A DNA stretch of 64,000 bases from a virus. The stretch is taken from IMG/VR virus record IMGVR_UViG_3300017963_000025, positions 21,382 through 85,381 of that record. One strand, written 5' to 3'. The notes under the pieces are model-generated. The model searched no databases and had not been told where the DNA came from. It was given only the letters and a program-made list of their open reading frames with translations. The translations under genes were made by a program, and so were the position numbers. This document shows, piece after piece, positions 31,652 through 38,750 of the stretch (within the stretch, counting starts at the first letter, position 1; each line of letters begins with the position of its first letter).

Positions 31652-31903
31652 ATGGAAAAAAAGAAAAAAACAATTCCACATACCCAGGGGATGCACAAGT
31701 TTGTCTGCGTGGTGTGTAAAACCGAGTTCAGTACCAAAAATACCCGTTGGCGGGGGGTCACCACGCACGGCCCCGGCGAGAATGACAAGATTTATCATAT
31801 CTGTGAGGATTGCCGGGGTCCGCTTGACGAACTAATTGAAAACGGATTTGTAAAGAAGTGTAACTGCTGGGAGTGGCGGTGCCGGAGGGATCATGGGGAA
31901 TAG
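31652..31903 (+). CDS. Zinc-binding protein
   Basis: Seen: 83 residues from ATG 31652 (CGGAGG upstream). CVVC, CEDC and a final CNCWEWRC with His nearby give one ribbon plus a second Cys cluster. It starts 1 bp after the previous stop and overlaps the next gene, so it is translationally coupled. Confidence 0.6.
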   Translation: MEKKKKTIPHTQGMHKFVCVVCKTEFSTKNTRWRGVTTHGPGENDKIYHICEDCRGPLDELIENGFVKKCNCWEWRCRRDHGE

Positions 31904-32102
31904 CAGATTATATCAAGTAAAGTTTGCCGGACAGGAAGATACGTTCGTTGCCGATGCGGACGAAATGGACATCACCGGCAACGGGGATCTGGTGTTGTTC
32001 AGCGGGAAGCGGGCGTGGCTTGCCGTCGCCAAAGGTGCGTGGGTGTGGTGCAAGCGAACGGACGAATCCCCGGAGAAAAAGAAACGGAAGTGGTCACTAT
32101 AA
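31893..32102 (+). CDS. Hypothetical protein
   Basis: Seen: 69 residues from ATG 31893. A beta-sheet character (RLYQVKFAGQEDTFVADADEMDI, LVLFSGKRAWLAVAKGAWVWC) with a Lys/Arg tail suggests a small barrel. A 104-bp gap without recognisable sites follows. Confidence 0.5.
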   Translation: MGNSRLYQVKFAGQEDTFVADADEMDITGNGDLVLFSGKRAWLAVAKGAWVWCKRTDESPEKKKRKWSL

Positions 32103-32206
32103 ATAACGAGCGGGTTTGGGCGTAGACGCGGATCGATAGGAAACCATGCCATGGCGGCTTGCCGAGCGACAGGTGAAATAACTGTGAACAGAAAGAGAGG
32201 TGCGGT

Positions 32207-32422
32207 ATGAAATGGAAAACATTTAGTGTGAGGGATATCCATACCCTGTGTCGTTTTCAAAAACAGGCAAGTGATGAAAATCGGATATTTGTGTCATCCA
32301 CGAAAACGAACGGGTTCGTTTTCCACGTCGGTGATGACGATAGCAGTTTTTCGTTTCGTTCGGAGGTGGAGACAGACATTCGGTACGGAAACGCGAAAGA
32401 GAGAAAGGGAGGTGTCGGATGA
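32207..32422 (+). CDS. Hypothetical protein
   Basis: Seen: 71 residues, AGAGAGGTG before ATG. It is beta-rich with a basic start. It overlaps the HicB-like gene by ATGA coupling but has none of the HicA toxin motifs (no conserved His in a GSH/H-P-x-R loop), so a toxin role is not supported. Confidence 0.5.
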   Translation: MKWKTFSVRDIHTLCRFQKQASDENRIFVSSTKTNGFVFHVGDDDSSFSFRSEVETDIRYGNAKERKGGVG

Positions 32423-32667
32423 AAAATTACACAGCGGTATTAAATTTTGAAAAAAAAGGCGTATCCTTGGAATTTGCGGACTTTCCGGGATGTGCGTTGG
32501 TGGGAAACAATGCGAATTGGGTAAAAGAAAACGCACCCTCCACATTGGCAGAGCATGTATGGCGGATGAGAAGCAGCGGGCATTATATACCCGATCCCGC
32601 ACCATACTGGAAGGTAGTATCAGACAACACCGATGCCCACGGATTTTTTTCCGTGGTGATTGATTAA
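32419..32667 (+). CDS. Orphan HicB-like protein
   Basis: Seen: 82 residues, GGGAGGTG before ATG. YTAVLNFEKKGVSLEFADFPGCALVGNN and the following helix match the partial RNase-H-like HicB fold (Y.A......G..V.F.D.PGC...G). No C-terminal helix-turn-helix and no HicA gene are present, so it is likely an orphan phage HicB used as an antidote or regulator. Confidence 0.6.
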   Translation: MKNYTAVLNFEKKGVSLEFADFPGCALVGNNANWVKENAPSTLAEHVWRMRSSGHYIPDPAPYWKVVSDNTDAHGFFSVVID

Positions 32668-32679
32668 TCAGGAGGTCGT

Positions 32680-32913
32680 ATGGGAACATTATATCCGAAA
32701 GATGCAATTGACCAATTGGTTTCGTACCCGACACAATCAAACCGGAATGTTCTTCTTTCCGTTATTCGGTGTTACTTGTCCGACGTGCGTGAAGCATATG
32801 AGGAATATGTGGAAAAAATTTCGAGCATTCCTCCGGATTTGAGGCCGAGTTTGCAAGAAATTATCGACGAATACGAATATGCGCAGATGATCTGTGAAGA
32901 CTATGGGGGATAA
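32680..32913 (+). CDS. Hypothetical acidic helical protein
   Basis: Seen: 77 residues, GGAGGTCGT before ATG. Helical and acidic, with NVLLSVIRCYLSDVREAYEEYVEKI in the middle. It is followed 1 bp later by a zinc-ribbon gene. Function unknown. Confidence 0.55.
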   Translation: MGTLYPKDAIDQLVSYPTQSNRNVLLSVIRCYLSDVREAYEEYVEKISSIPPDLRPSLQEIIDEYEYAQMICEDYGG

Positions 32914-32914
32914 T

Positions 32915-33085
32915 ATGATTCCGGTGGTGAAACCAAAAAAACTGTACTGTGAAAAGTGCGGGGTGCCGAAGCCGGAGCATCCGAACGACAATGGGTGGAT
33001 GATGTCCTTTGTCCGTGTGCTGTGTCCGCATTGTCGCAACACGGACAAGGAGGATTCCACCTATCCGGATCGGGATAAACCATAG
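32915..33085 (+). CDS. Small zinc-ribbon protein
   Basis: Seen: 56 residues from ATG 32915 (GGGGGA upstream). CEKCG and CPHC knuckles 30 residues apart, basic start VVKPKK. It is the last gene before the terminator at 33093. Confidence 0.6.
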   Translation: MIPVVKPKKLYCEKCGVPKPEHPNDNGWMMSFVRVLCPHCRNTDKEDSTYPDRDKP

Positions 33086-33092
33086 CAAGTCA

Positions 33093-33121
33093 AACCGGTC
33101 CTCTTCGGGCCGGTTTTTTTA
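33093..33121 (+). terminator. Rho-independent terminator
   Basis: ACCGGTCC...GGGCCGGT stem and seven T. It closes the small-gene operon just ahead of the ferritin promoter. Confidence 0.85.
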
Positions 33122-33122
33122 T

Positions 33123-33152
33123 TTGACAAATCCCCGCTTCCTTTTGTATGTT
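33123..33152 (+). promoter_or_regulatory. Ferritin promoter
   Basis: TTGACA 33123, 18-nt spacer with CCGCTTCC, TATGTT 33147. It starts immediately after the terminator, giving the ferritin gene an independent transcript. No obvious Fur-box match was seen. Confidence 0.65.
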
Positions 33153-33192
33153 GGAAATAATTCCATACCAAACATACGGGAGGACAACCCAC

Positions 33193-33708
33193 ATGAAAAA
33201 AGAATTCCTTGACGCAATGAATGTCCATATGCTGGCAGAATTGCAATCATCCTATGTGTATATGTCCATGGCAGCATGGTTGGATTTTTCCAACCGTCCG
33301 GGGATGGCGAAATGGATGATGAAACAGGCTGCGGAGGAGCACGAACACGCGCTCATGTTCTACCGGCATATTACTGACCGGGGCGGACGGGCCGTATGGC
33401 CAAACTTGCCCCAATTGAAAATCAATTGGAAAAACTGTACGGAGCTGTGGACCGACACATACAACCACGAAAAGGAGATTACCCAAAAAATCCAAAATCT
33501 GTTGGCACTGGCCCGAAAGAGCGGGGAACACCCCTCCGAATATTTCCTCATCGAATTTTTGGCGGAACAAATCGAGGAGGAAAAGATGACGCATGATATC
33601 CTGATGAAGATCAAATCTGTGGAGGGGGACGCATCCGGTATGATCTTTATGGATGACAAATTGGGAAAACGATCTGGGACCGAACCAATGCCAAAATTGG
33701 CCGACTGA
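33193..33708 (+). CDS. Bacterial-type non-haem ferritin (Ftn)
   Basis: Seen: 171 residues from ATG 33193 (GGGAGGA upstream). The four-helix ferritin core is complete and the ferroxidase residues align with E. coli FtnA: Glu16, Glu49, His52, Glu93, Gln126 and Glu129 (in AELQSS, AAEEHEH, NHEKEIT and EQIEEEK). The C-terminal fifth helix region is present. Ferritins oxidise Fe(II) and store it in a 24-mer shell. The gene sits alone between a terminator plus promoter and a gap with a palindrome variant, the layout of a cargo (moron) gene. No signal peptide, so a cytoplasmic protein. Confidence 0.93.
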   Translation: MKKEFLDAMNVHMLAELQSSYVYMSMAAWLDFSNRPGMAKWMMKQAAEEHEHALMFYRHITDRGGRAVWPNLPQLKINWKNCTELWTDTYNHEKEITQKIQNLLALARKSGEHPSEYFLIEFLAEQIEEEKMTHDILMKIKSVEGDASGMIFMDDKLGKRSGTEPMPKLAD

Positions 33709-33727
33709 TACCCAAAAAATCGAATAT

Positions 33728-33743
33728 CCGCAACCGTTTGCGG
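33728..33743. repeat. Dispersed palindrome 11 (one mismatch)
   Basis: CCGCAACCGTTTGCGG, 20 bp after the ferritin stop. Confidence 0.85.
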
Positions 33744-33900
33744 AGTTGGTTGGTGTGCCACGGTGCAAAATTGACGTCTATTTTTCATCCTGTCATAGTA
33801 TCCTTATCTGCTAACGTGATCACAATGGCCATGTGACAAACGATGATAAGGGGGAATCATTCCAATGGAAGAAAATCATAACTATGACAAGGAGAATACC

Positions 33901-34518
33901 ATGCAAAACAACAGTGGCGTAGGATTCACGGATGCGGGGGTGTTGGCGCTTTTGGCGGATACCGCGAGAGCCGGGAGAGGCGGAGGCTATTGGGGCGGAG
34001 AGGGTTACGGACCGGGAGGTTACGGACCGTTTTCGTCTCCGAGTTCTACCGCCGTCCGACTGGAACGGAATGCCAAAGCAACCGAGGATGAGGCGGATTG
34101 TACCCGTCAATTGTTCGGACAGGCATTCTCGTCAATTCGGGATGCTTTTGAAAATCAGACGCGTTCCGGTCAGTTCAACGATCTGTGCCAAAGAATTTCT
34201 CAGAATGATGTACGGGTTACGGACAACCAATTCCGTGCGGAGCTGCGAAATTCGGACAGAATCGCGGCACTACAACAAATGGTCAATGATTTTCGTGCCG
34301 AAGCTGCAAAGTGCTGTTGCGACAACAGATTAGAACTGTGTCAGGTCGAAAGCCGGTTGTCTGCAAAGATGGAAGCACTGTCCAAAGAAAGCGTATTGCG
34401 TGATCTGAACCGGGCCGAACGGCAGTTGCAGACGCAGACAATTATTAGCACCTGTGGCTGCGGGTGCCAGGGCGGTGTCCGGCCATGCCCGCCCCATCCG
34501 CATCCACACCCTCACTAG
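33901..34518 (+). CDS. Gly-rich, Cys/His-ended protein, possible virion or metal-binding protein
   Basis: Seen: 205 residues from ATG 33901 (AAGGAG at the right distance; ATG 33865 would add 12). A Gly/Tyr-rich segment (RGGGYWGGEGYGPGGYGP) precedes a long helical middle, a CCCDNRLELC stretch and a CGCGCQGG segment, and the protein ends in an alternating His-Pro tail. The last part is a plausible metal-binding tail. It follows the ferritin gene. No family was recognised. Confidence 0.55.
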   Translation: MQNNSGVGFTDAGVLALLADTARAGRGGGYWGGEGYGPGGYGPFSSPSSTAVRLERNAKATEDEADCTRQLFGQAFSSIRDAFENQTRSGQFNDLCQRISQNDVRVTDNQFRAELRNSDRIAALQQMVNDFRAEAAKCCCDNRLELCQVESRLSAKMEALSKESVLRDLNRAERQLQTQTIISTCGCGCQGGVRPCPPHPHPHPH

Positions 34519-34922
34519 GCCCCGGACATCCGTGTCCCGAAGGTATTCTGGCGTTGTATGAGGAATTTCTTCAACGCCAGAAACAGGCGCAGGGCCAGGG
34601 GCAGTTCAGCGATGATGATGTGAACATTAACATCAATGTGGACCAAACCGCCGACGCAACCGGCGGTGAGGGAGGTTCGGGGCAGAACGACAACGGGGAT
34701 AGAAAAGTTGAAATCTGCCACGACGGGCAAACACTCGAAGTATCTGTAAACGCATTACCCGCACATTATGGTCACGGCGATACATTGGGGCCATGCCCCC
34801 CGGTGATTGACGCGGGGGTCACCACGGCAACACCGCCAACGGAAGCAAAGACAAACGGATCATCTGGCCTTCCCAACGGGATTGGGCTGAAAAACGGAAA
34901 CGGTACTACGCCGGACGCATAA
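34485..34922 (+). CDS. Hypothetical protein with CH-G-TL...HGD-LG-C motif
   Basis: Seen: 145 residues from ATG 34485 (GTG 34464 is also in frame); it overlaps the previous gene by 34 bp and has no ribosome site, so it is translationally coupled. After a Gln/Gly and Asn/Asp-rich linker it has ICHDGQTLEVSVNALPAHYGHGDTLGPC, the short Cys/His motif (CHxGxTLxV...AL.AHxxHGDxLGxC) found at the ends of many secreted or surface proteins. The tail is Gly/Asn/Thr-rich and disordered. Role unknown; surface or virion location is possible. Confidence 0.5.
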   Translation: MPAPSASTPSLGPGHPCPEGILALYEEFLQRQKQAQGQGQFSDDDVNININVDQTADATGGEGGSGQNDNGDRKVEICHDGQTLEVSVNALPAHYGHGDTLGPCPPVIDAGVTTATPPTEAKTNGSSGLPNGIGLKNGNGTTPDA

Positions 34923-34946
34923 ACGCGGGACGGCATGACAATTATC

Positions 34947-34992
34947 GGGCGGATATTCCGATTTAAAATCGGGGTGTCCGCCTTTTGTTTTT
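34947..34992 (+). terminator. Rho-independent terminator
   Basis: A long hairpin (GGCGGA...TCCGCC with an inner CCGATTT/AATCGG arm) is followed by TTTTGTTTTT. It ends the ferritin-associated transcript. Confidence 0.85.
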
Positions 34993-35005
34993 GGTCGAAC
35001 GATAC

Positions 35006-35034
35006 TTGACAATTGCCCTATAGGGTGTTAGTAT
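35006..35034 (+). promoter_or_regulatory. Promoter
   Basis: TTGACA 35006, 17-nt spacer with the perfect dyad CCCTATAGGG, TAGTAT 35029 (or TATAAT at 35032). It belongs to the AGG-spacer family. Confidence 0.8.
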
Positions 35035-35089
35035 AATGGGAGCTGACAGGGTGACAACAGATGAACAGGTCAGGAGAGGATTGAAAAAA

Positions 35090-35605
35090 ATGCGGGTGGG
35101 CAATGCCTACCGGGTAAAATTACCGGATGATTTGTCCGCTGATGAACTGAATGAATTGAATATTGTGCGCGGGGATAGTATTGTGGTTCATGTGGTGGCC
35201 CATGTGGAGTGTCAACTTGTGGTACGCTATTGGCTGAAACAACGGCGGGTATGGCGGTATTCGGTGGAATCTCCCGCACTGTTCTTGTCAGATGACATTG
35301 CATGGGTGTCGAAAGCCACGGATATCCGACGATGTGCCAAACCAAGGTTTGGTTACGGGCCGTGCGGGTTCAGAAAAGAGGCCGAATGGCGGATATTATT
35401 GGTTATTTGGCAAATGTATAGGGATAAAATCCCGTCCGGGAAGATTGCCGATGCGCTCAATCATGCGGGATACCGGGATAGCCGATCCAAATCCGTATCC
35501 GGGTTATGGACATCGTCCCGTGTCAATCGGATGATTCGCGCCATCAAAACGGACGGATGTTACAATGAAATCAAAACAGGAGGGAATAATAATGTGGCCG
35601 TTTAA
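35090..35605 (+). CDS. Recombinase-domain DNA-binding protein without catalytic domain
   Basis: Seen: 171 residues from ATG 35090 (AGGAGAGG upstream). The N-terminal 90 residues are beta-rich and unassigned. The second half (PRFGYGPCGFRKEAEWRILLVIWQMYRDK, IADALNHAGYRDS, SSRVNRMIRAI) reads as the 'Recombinase' DNA-binding domain of large serine recombinases. No Ser-containing resolvase domain or zinc coil is present, so it cannot recombine DNA; it may be a co-opted regulator of the promoter just upstream. Confidence 0.6.
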   Translation: MRVGNAYRVKLPDDLSADELNELNIVRGDSIVVHVVAHVECQLVVRYWLKQRRVWRYSVESPALFLSDDIAWVSKATDIRRCAKPRFGYGPCGFRKEAEWRILLVIWQMYRDKIPSGKIADALNHAGYRDSRSKSVSGLWTSSRVNRMIRAIKTDGCYNEIKTGGNNNVAV

Positions 35606-35813
35606 AAAAGCCGGAAGCAACCGTCCAACAGACCAGATGGAGGACCGCATCAGGGAACTGTATGCGATCAAAGCGGAACGCGGGCATTTGACAAAATCGG
35701 AACAAGCTGAATTCGACACATTGGAAACCGCATGGTTTAACAAAAACCAAGAAAAACTACGGTCTATGGCCGAACGTCCGTGCTACAAAATAAACTTGAC
35801 AAATTCCGAATAA
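35592..35813 (+). CDS. Hypothetical protein
   Basis: Seen: 73 residues from ATG 35592 (CAGGAGGG upstream), overlapping the previous stop. Charged helices (DRIRELYAIKAERGHLTKSEQAEFDTLE) suggest a small coiled coil. The next promoter overlaps its last codons. Confidence 0.55.
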   Translation: MWPFKKAGSNRPTDQMEDRIRELYAIKAERGHLTKSEQAEFDTLETAWFNKNQEKLRSMAERPCYKINLTNSE

Positions 35814-35824
35814 GGTGTTATTCT
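35796..35824 (+). promoter_or_regulatory. Promoter
   Basis: TTGACA 35796, 17-nt spacer with TTCCGAATAAGG, TATTCT 35819, 41 bp before the helix-turn-helix gene; a member of the AGG-spacer family. Confidence 0.75.
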
Positions 35825-35864
35825 ATATTTTGATAAAATATAATTGAAGGAGGAATAACACCGC

Positions 35865-36185
35865 ATGGAAAAGCAAAGGAATATTATCGCTGTCGGCAAA
35901 ATCGCAGATCAGATGGGAGTATCCGTTCGGACAGTCCGTGGATGGACGGATATACTGATTAAAAACGGACACGCACGGAGAATCGGAGGGGGTGCGGTTC
36001 GTGGCCGCTATATCTATTATAGTACGTCAATTCCGTTCCTTCGGATACGAAACGCAATACCAATCACCGTTCGCGAAAATGCCACTTACGTAAACGGGCG
36101 TGGTTGGTATGTCGGTGAGGAAAAAATAGGAAAAAATATGAATGATGCCTATGACTACCTGATTCGGGAGGGTATCGTTCAATAA
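35865..36185 (+). CDS. Helix-turn-helix protein
   Basis: Seen: 106 residues, GAAGGAGG before ATG. AVGKIADQMGVSVRTVRGWTDILIKNGHARRIGG is a clear helix-turn-helix with a following basic wing, as in MerR- and Xre-like phage regulators. The rest is beta-rich. It is the first gene after its own promoter, so autoregulation is plausible. Confidence 0.7.
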   Translation: MEKQRNIIAVGKIADQMGVSVRTVRGWTDILIKNGHARRIGGGAVRGRYIYYSTSIPFLRIRNAIPITVRENATYVNGRGWYVGEEKIGKNMNDAYDYLIREGIVQ

Positions 36186-36204
36186 CAAAACGGGGTATCG
36201 GAAA

Positions 36205-36726
36205 ATGAAATTAATCAGAATTATTTTTGCGGGAATCGTGTTGTCTTTTTTCGGGTGTGACGTATTGGATGACGACGATAACGGGGAGCCGGAACCGGCA
36301 GAGGTTACGGACGTATCCGACCGGTGGGTATCCTCCGAGTTTATCCGCGTGGCGGGAATCCGCGACTATTTGTATGCGGATATTGTGTTTTTGTCCGGCT
36401 CGAATTCCTTCCGGGGGTACGTGGCCGAGTACTCCACCTGTGTGGAGCATACAGAGGAGGTTGCGTTTTGCATGGACAAGCGGGATGCGACGGACCCCGT
36501 GTCCGGGTTATGGTCCCCGGAAAATGACGTGGGGTATCTTACAATCAACGGGATTGATTACGCCCTGTCCAAAACTTCCGAAGACGCGTATCACATTGAG
36601 TGGGTGTTGGTATCAGAGGAAAACCGATATAATAATTGGTATGTCCTTATGTATAAACAGCTTATCACAAAAAGTTACAAGGATAATGGTCAGGATTGTC
36701 AGCATCCTGATTCATGGTATTGCTAG
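36205..36726 (+). CDS. Predicted lipoprotein
   Basis: Seen: 173 residues. MKLIRIIFAGIVLSFFGC gives a lipobox with Cys18, followed by an Asp-rich stretch and a beta-rich domain with several Cys. It would be lipid-anchored in the envelope of the host, perhaps affecting superinfection. It is in the operon of the helix-turn-helix gene. A 230-bp gap without a credible gene follows. Confidence 0.65.
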   Translation: MKLIRIIFAGIVLSFFGCDVLDDDDNGEPEPAEVTDVSDRWVSSEFIRVAGIRDYLYADIVFLSGSNSFRGYVAEYSTCVEHTEEVAFCMDKRDATDPVSGLWSPENDVGYLTINGIDYALSKTSEDAYHIEWVLVSEENRYNNWYVLMYKQLITKSYKDNGQDCQHPDSWYC

Positions 36727-36957
36727 TTTCCCTGCTGATGTTCCGGAGCGGAGACATTTGACCACGATTTTGACGTGGGAGTCATAGAGGCGTTTGACGG
36801 AACGGGTGACTTGTGGGTGGAATAGTAACCCTCTTAAAACCGATAACTTAGTGGGAAACCCCGGAGTGGTCACATGATACAAAATGGCCGGAATCAGCGA
36901 GAAGGATTTTGCACTATAATATGCGCAAGAAATCAATTAATCGTCGTAGGAGACAAT

Positions 36958-37461
36958 ATGATGCAACAAAAAGAATCCGAAGCGCGGACGCATTGCAGTG
37001 ATCATGGCGGTATTGATTTTGAGCTGGAAAGCGATGAGCGAGCGCTTCCCGAGCTTGTCGTTGAAATAAATCAGGCGGCTTTCAAGCAATTCAAAAACAA
37101 GAGTTTTCACCTGGATACGTATTGTTTCGATTCGAAGCCTGAAATGCGGTTTTTTGACATCATTCTCAGAAGCGATGATGTCCGTAAAGTTTATTTCACG
37201 GGCATGCTGACGCATGGCCAAAGCGATTTCTATATTCATTACATTGATCCGGAGGTATCGGGGGTGCGGACATACTATCCGGATTTTTTGATCGAAAAAA
37301 AGGACGGTTCATATGTGATCGTTGAGATCAAGGGAGAGCACAAGCTGGACGATCCGGTTGTCGAATCCAAAAAGAAGTTTGCGGAACAAATGGCAACGGA
37401 CAATCGCGGAAAAAGAACACGAAAGAGATTGACTTATTTCCTTCCCGATTTATCGTCCTGA
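36958..37461 (+). CDS. Type III restriction (Res)-like C-terminal nuclease domain
   Basis: Seen: 167 residues from ATG 36958 (AGGAG upstream). KPEMRFFDIIL, then YYPDFLIEKKDGSYVIVEIKGE provides the PD...(D/E)xK core at the C-terminus of type III Res subunits. The large helicase part is missing, so it cannot act as a normal Res. The start has a proper ribosome site, so it may be a stand-alone nuclease rather than debris. A Mod-like methyltransferase lies at 26996. Confidence 0.65.
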   Translation: MMQQKESEARTHCSDHGGIDFELESDERALPELVVEINQAAFKQFKNKSFHLDTYCFDSKPEMRFFDIILRSDDVRKVYFTGMLTHGQSDFYIHYIDPEVSGVRTYYPDFLIEKKDGSYVIVEIKGEHKLDDPVVESKKKFAEQMATDNRGKRTRKRLTYFLPDLSS

Positions 37462-37472
37462 AAGTGTCAAAA

Positions 37473-37488
37473 CCGCAAACGTTTGCGG
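37473..37488. repeat. Dispersed palindrome 12
   Basis: Perfect core 11 bp after the Res-like stop, 25 bp before TTG 37513. Confidence 0.9.
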
Positions 37489-37512
37489 ATAGAAAGAAAG
37501 GGGGGAATAATA

Positions 37513-37890
37513 TTGGATTTGTATTGTGAACAATGCGGCGAATACCTGTGCCGGTTGGTGATGGAAAACGGCCAACCCATGGCGCTAAACAATGAAAACA
37601 TGGAGGGCGATCCCTATGTCTACGCATCCGGAAAAATGGAAATAGGTGTGTGCGGGAATTGCCTGAAAGAAACGCGGAAATCCGCAAACTCGGATTTGTG
37701 TGACGCGCTGAATGATCAAATTGACGACACCCTGATGCCATTCGAAGCGCGGTTTGTTGAGTTGTCAGAGGAAATTCTGAATGAGGACATATCAAATAGG
37801 GACGCATCGAACAAAATATCAGAATTGTGGAAAGATATTGATCGCGCCTTGTCAAAATTGGACGAGGCAATACCGGAGGAGGACGAATGA
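37513..37890 (+). CDS. Zinc-knuckle hypothetical protein
   Basis: Seen: 125 residues from TTG 37513 (GGGGGG 8 nt upstream). CEQC near the start and CGNC near residue 50 form a zinc ribbon; the C-terminal half is an acidic helical region (ELSEEILNEDIS, ELWKDIDRALSKLDEAIPEEDE). The palindrome at 37473 is in its leader. It is ATGA-coupled to the next gene. Confidence 0.6.
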   Translation: MDLYCEQCGEYLCRLVMENGQPMALNNENMEGDPYVYASGKMEIGVCGNCLKETRKSANSDLCDALNDQIDDTLMPFEARFVELSEEILNEDISNRDASNKISELWKDIDRALSKLDEAIPEEDE

Positions 37891-38150
37891 CACCCGAACA
37901 CAAAAAAGAAATTCACACCGCCATGGTCGAACGTGACAAACTTCGGTTGGAGACTACGGCATCATACAGAAACCTTGTTTACGGGAAGGCGACTTCTTCC
38001 CAATATTCGACAATCGCCACTCAGCTAAGACGCGCCCACATGCGTGTCTTGGATTTGTTGGACGAATACGGTATCGATATTTCCATGGCAGAGGACACAC
38101 GTGCGTTTGCCGATGTTGATCTGCCATGCGTGACCCACACCTATCAGTGA
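37887..38150 (+). CDS. Hypothetical helical protein
   Basis: Seen: 87 residues, GGAGGAGG before ATG, overlapping the previous gene. Helical and charged (HKKEIHTAMVERDKLRLETTASYRNL, LRRAHMRVLDLLDEYG). Function unknown. Confidence 0.55.
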   Translation: MTPEHKKEIHTAMVERDKLRLETTASYRNLVYGKATSSQYSTIATQLRRAHMRVLDLLDEYGIDISMAEDTRAFADVDLPCVTHTYQ

Positions 38151-38557
38151 ACACCAACCCGTTTGACATTGGGTATCTCACCGTGGCATTATGGGATATC
38201 GACCATTGCTTTTACGGGCGGGGGTATCGTCATCTTACGGACGGACGGGAATTTTCGGTGGCGGTCGAAATCCGGACCCATTATGAGTATGTGGAAGTAT
38301 TGCCCAAACATATGTGGGGTACGCTGATGCTGACCAGCATCCCAAACACCATCTTTCAAAAACTGTTGTTTGGCCATGCCAGAAAATTCGGATATCGGTT
38401 GCGTCGTATCGGGTTGCTGAAAAGCCAGGAGTACATTACCGGCAGTACGCCGGAAGCCGTGTTCCATATCCTCGGATTACACCCCGTGCCGCATTGGGAA
38501 TGGGTAGCCGGATACGGTGACTATTTACAAACGGAGAAAACCAAATGGAGAAAATGA
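38147..38557 (+). CDS. Hypothetical protein
   Basis: Seen: 136 residues from GTG 38147, which overlaps the previous stop; ATG 38126 in the same frame would add 7. Soluble alpha/beta protein with LTVALWDIDHCFYGRG and VEIRTHYEYVEVLPKHMWGT. No family was recognised. It overlaps the methyltransferase stub by 13 bp. Confidence 0.5.
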   Translation: MNTNPFDIGYLTVALWDIDHCFYGRGYRHLTDGREFSVAVEIRTHYEYVEVLPKHMWGTLMLTSIPNTIFQKLLFGHARKFGYRLRRIGLLKSQEYITGSTPEAVFHILGLHPVPHWEWVAGYGDYLQTEKTKWRK

Positions 38558-38589
38558 AATTGCTTGATCTTTTTTGCGGTGCGGGGTGA
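38545..38589 (+). pseudogene. C5 methyltransferase 5' stub (14 codons)
   Basis: ATG 38545 opens MEKMKLLDLFCGAG, the start and SAM motif I of a C5 methyltransferase, then TGA. The following bases can be read as fragments resembling the rest of motif I (GYYC...VTGYGG) but no enzyme continues. Everything else has been deleted. Confidence 0.75.
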
Positions 38590-38750
38590 CGGATATTACT
38601 GCGTTACGGGTTACGGTGGTAGTATAAAAGGGGCCGGTGGGAAAAGAGTTAAAAATCCGGCCACCGGCCTATACCGAATATATTGGAAAATATCTGATAG
38701 TGGCGGCGGGTTCCTTTATTGAAAATCATAATGTGTGTCATGGAGGAGAA

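Noticed and set aside
32207-32667. HicAB toxin-antitoxin pair
   Set aside because: Only a HicB-like protein is recognisable; the neighbour lacks the HicA fold and active His.
36727-36957. Possible gene in the gap after the lipoprotein
   Set aside because: Only a 28-codon open stretch without start codon is visible; no ribosome site.
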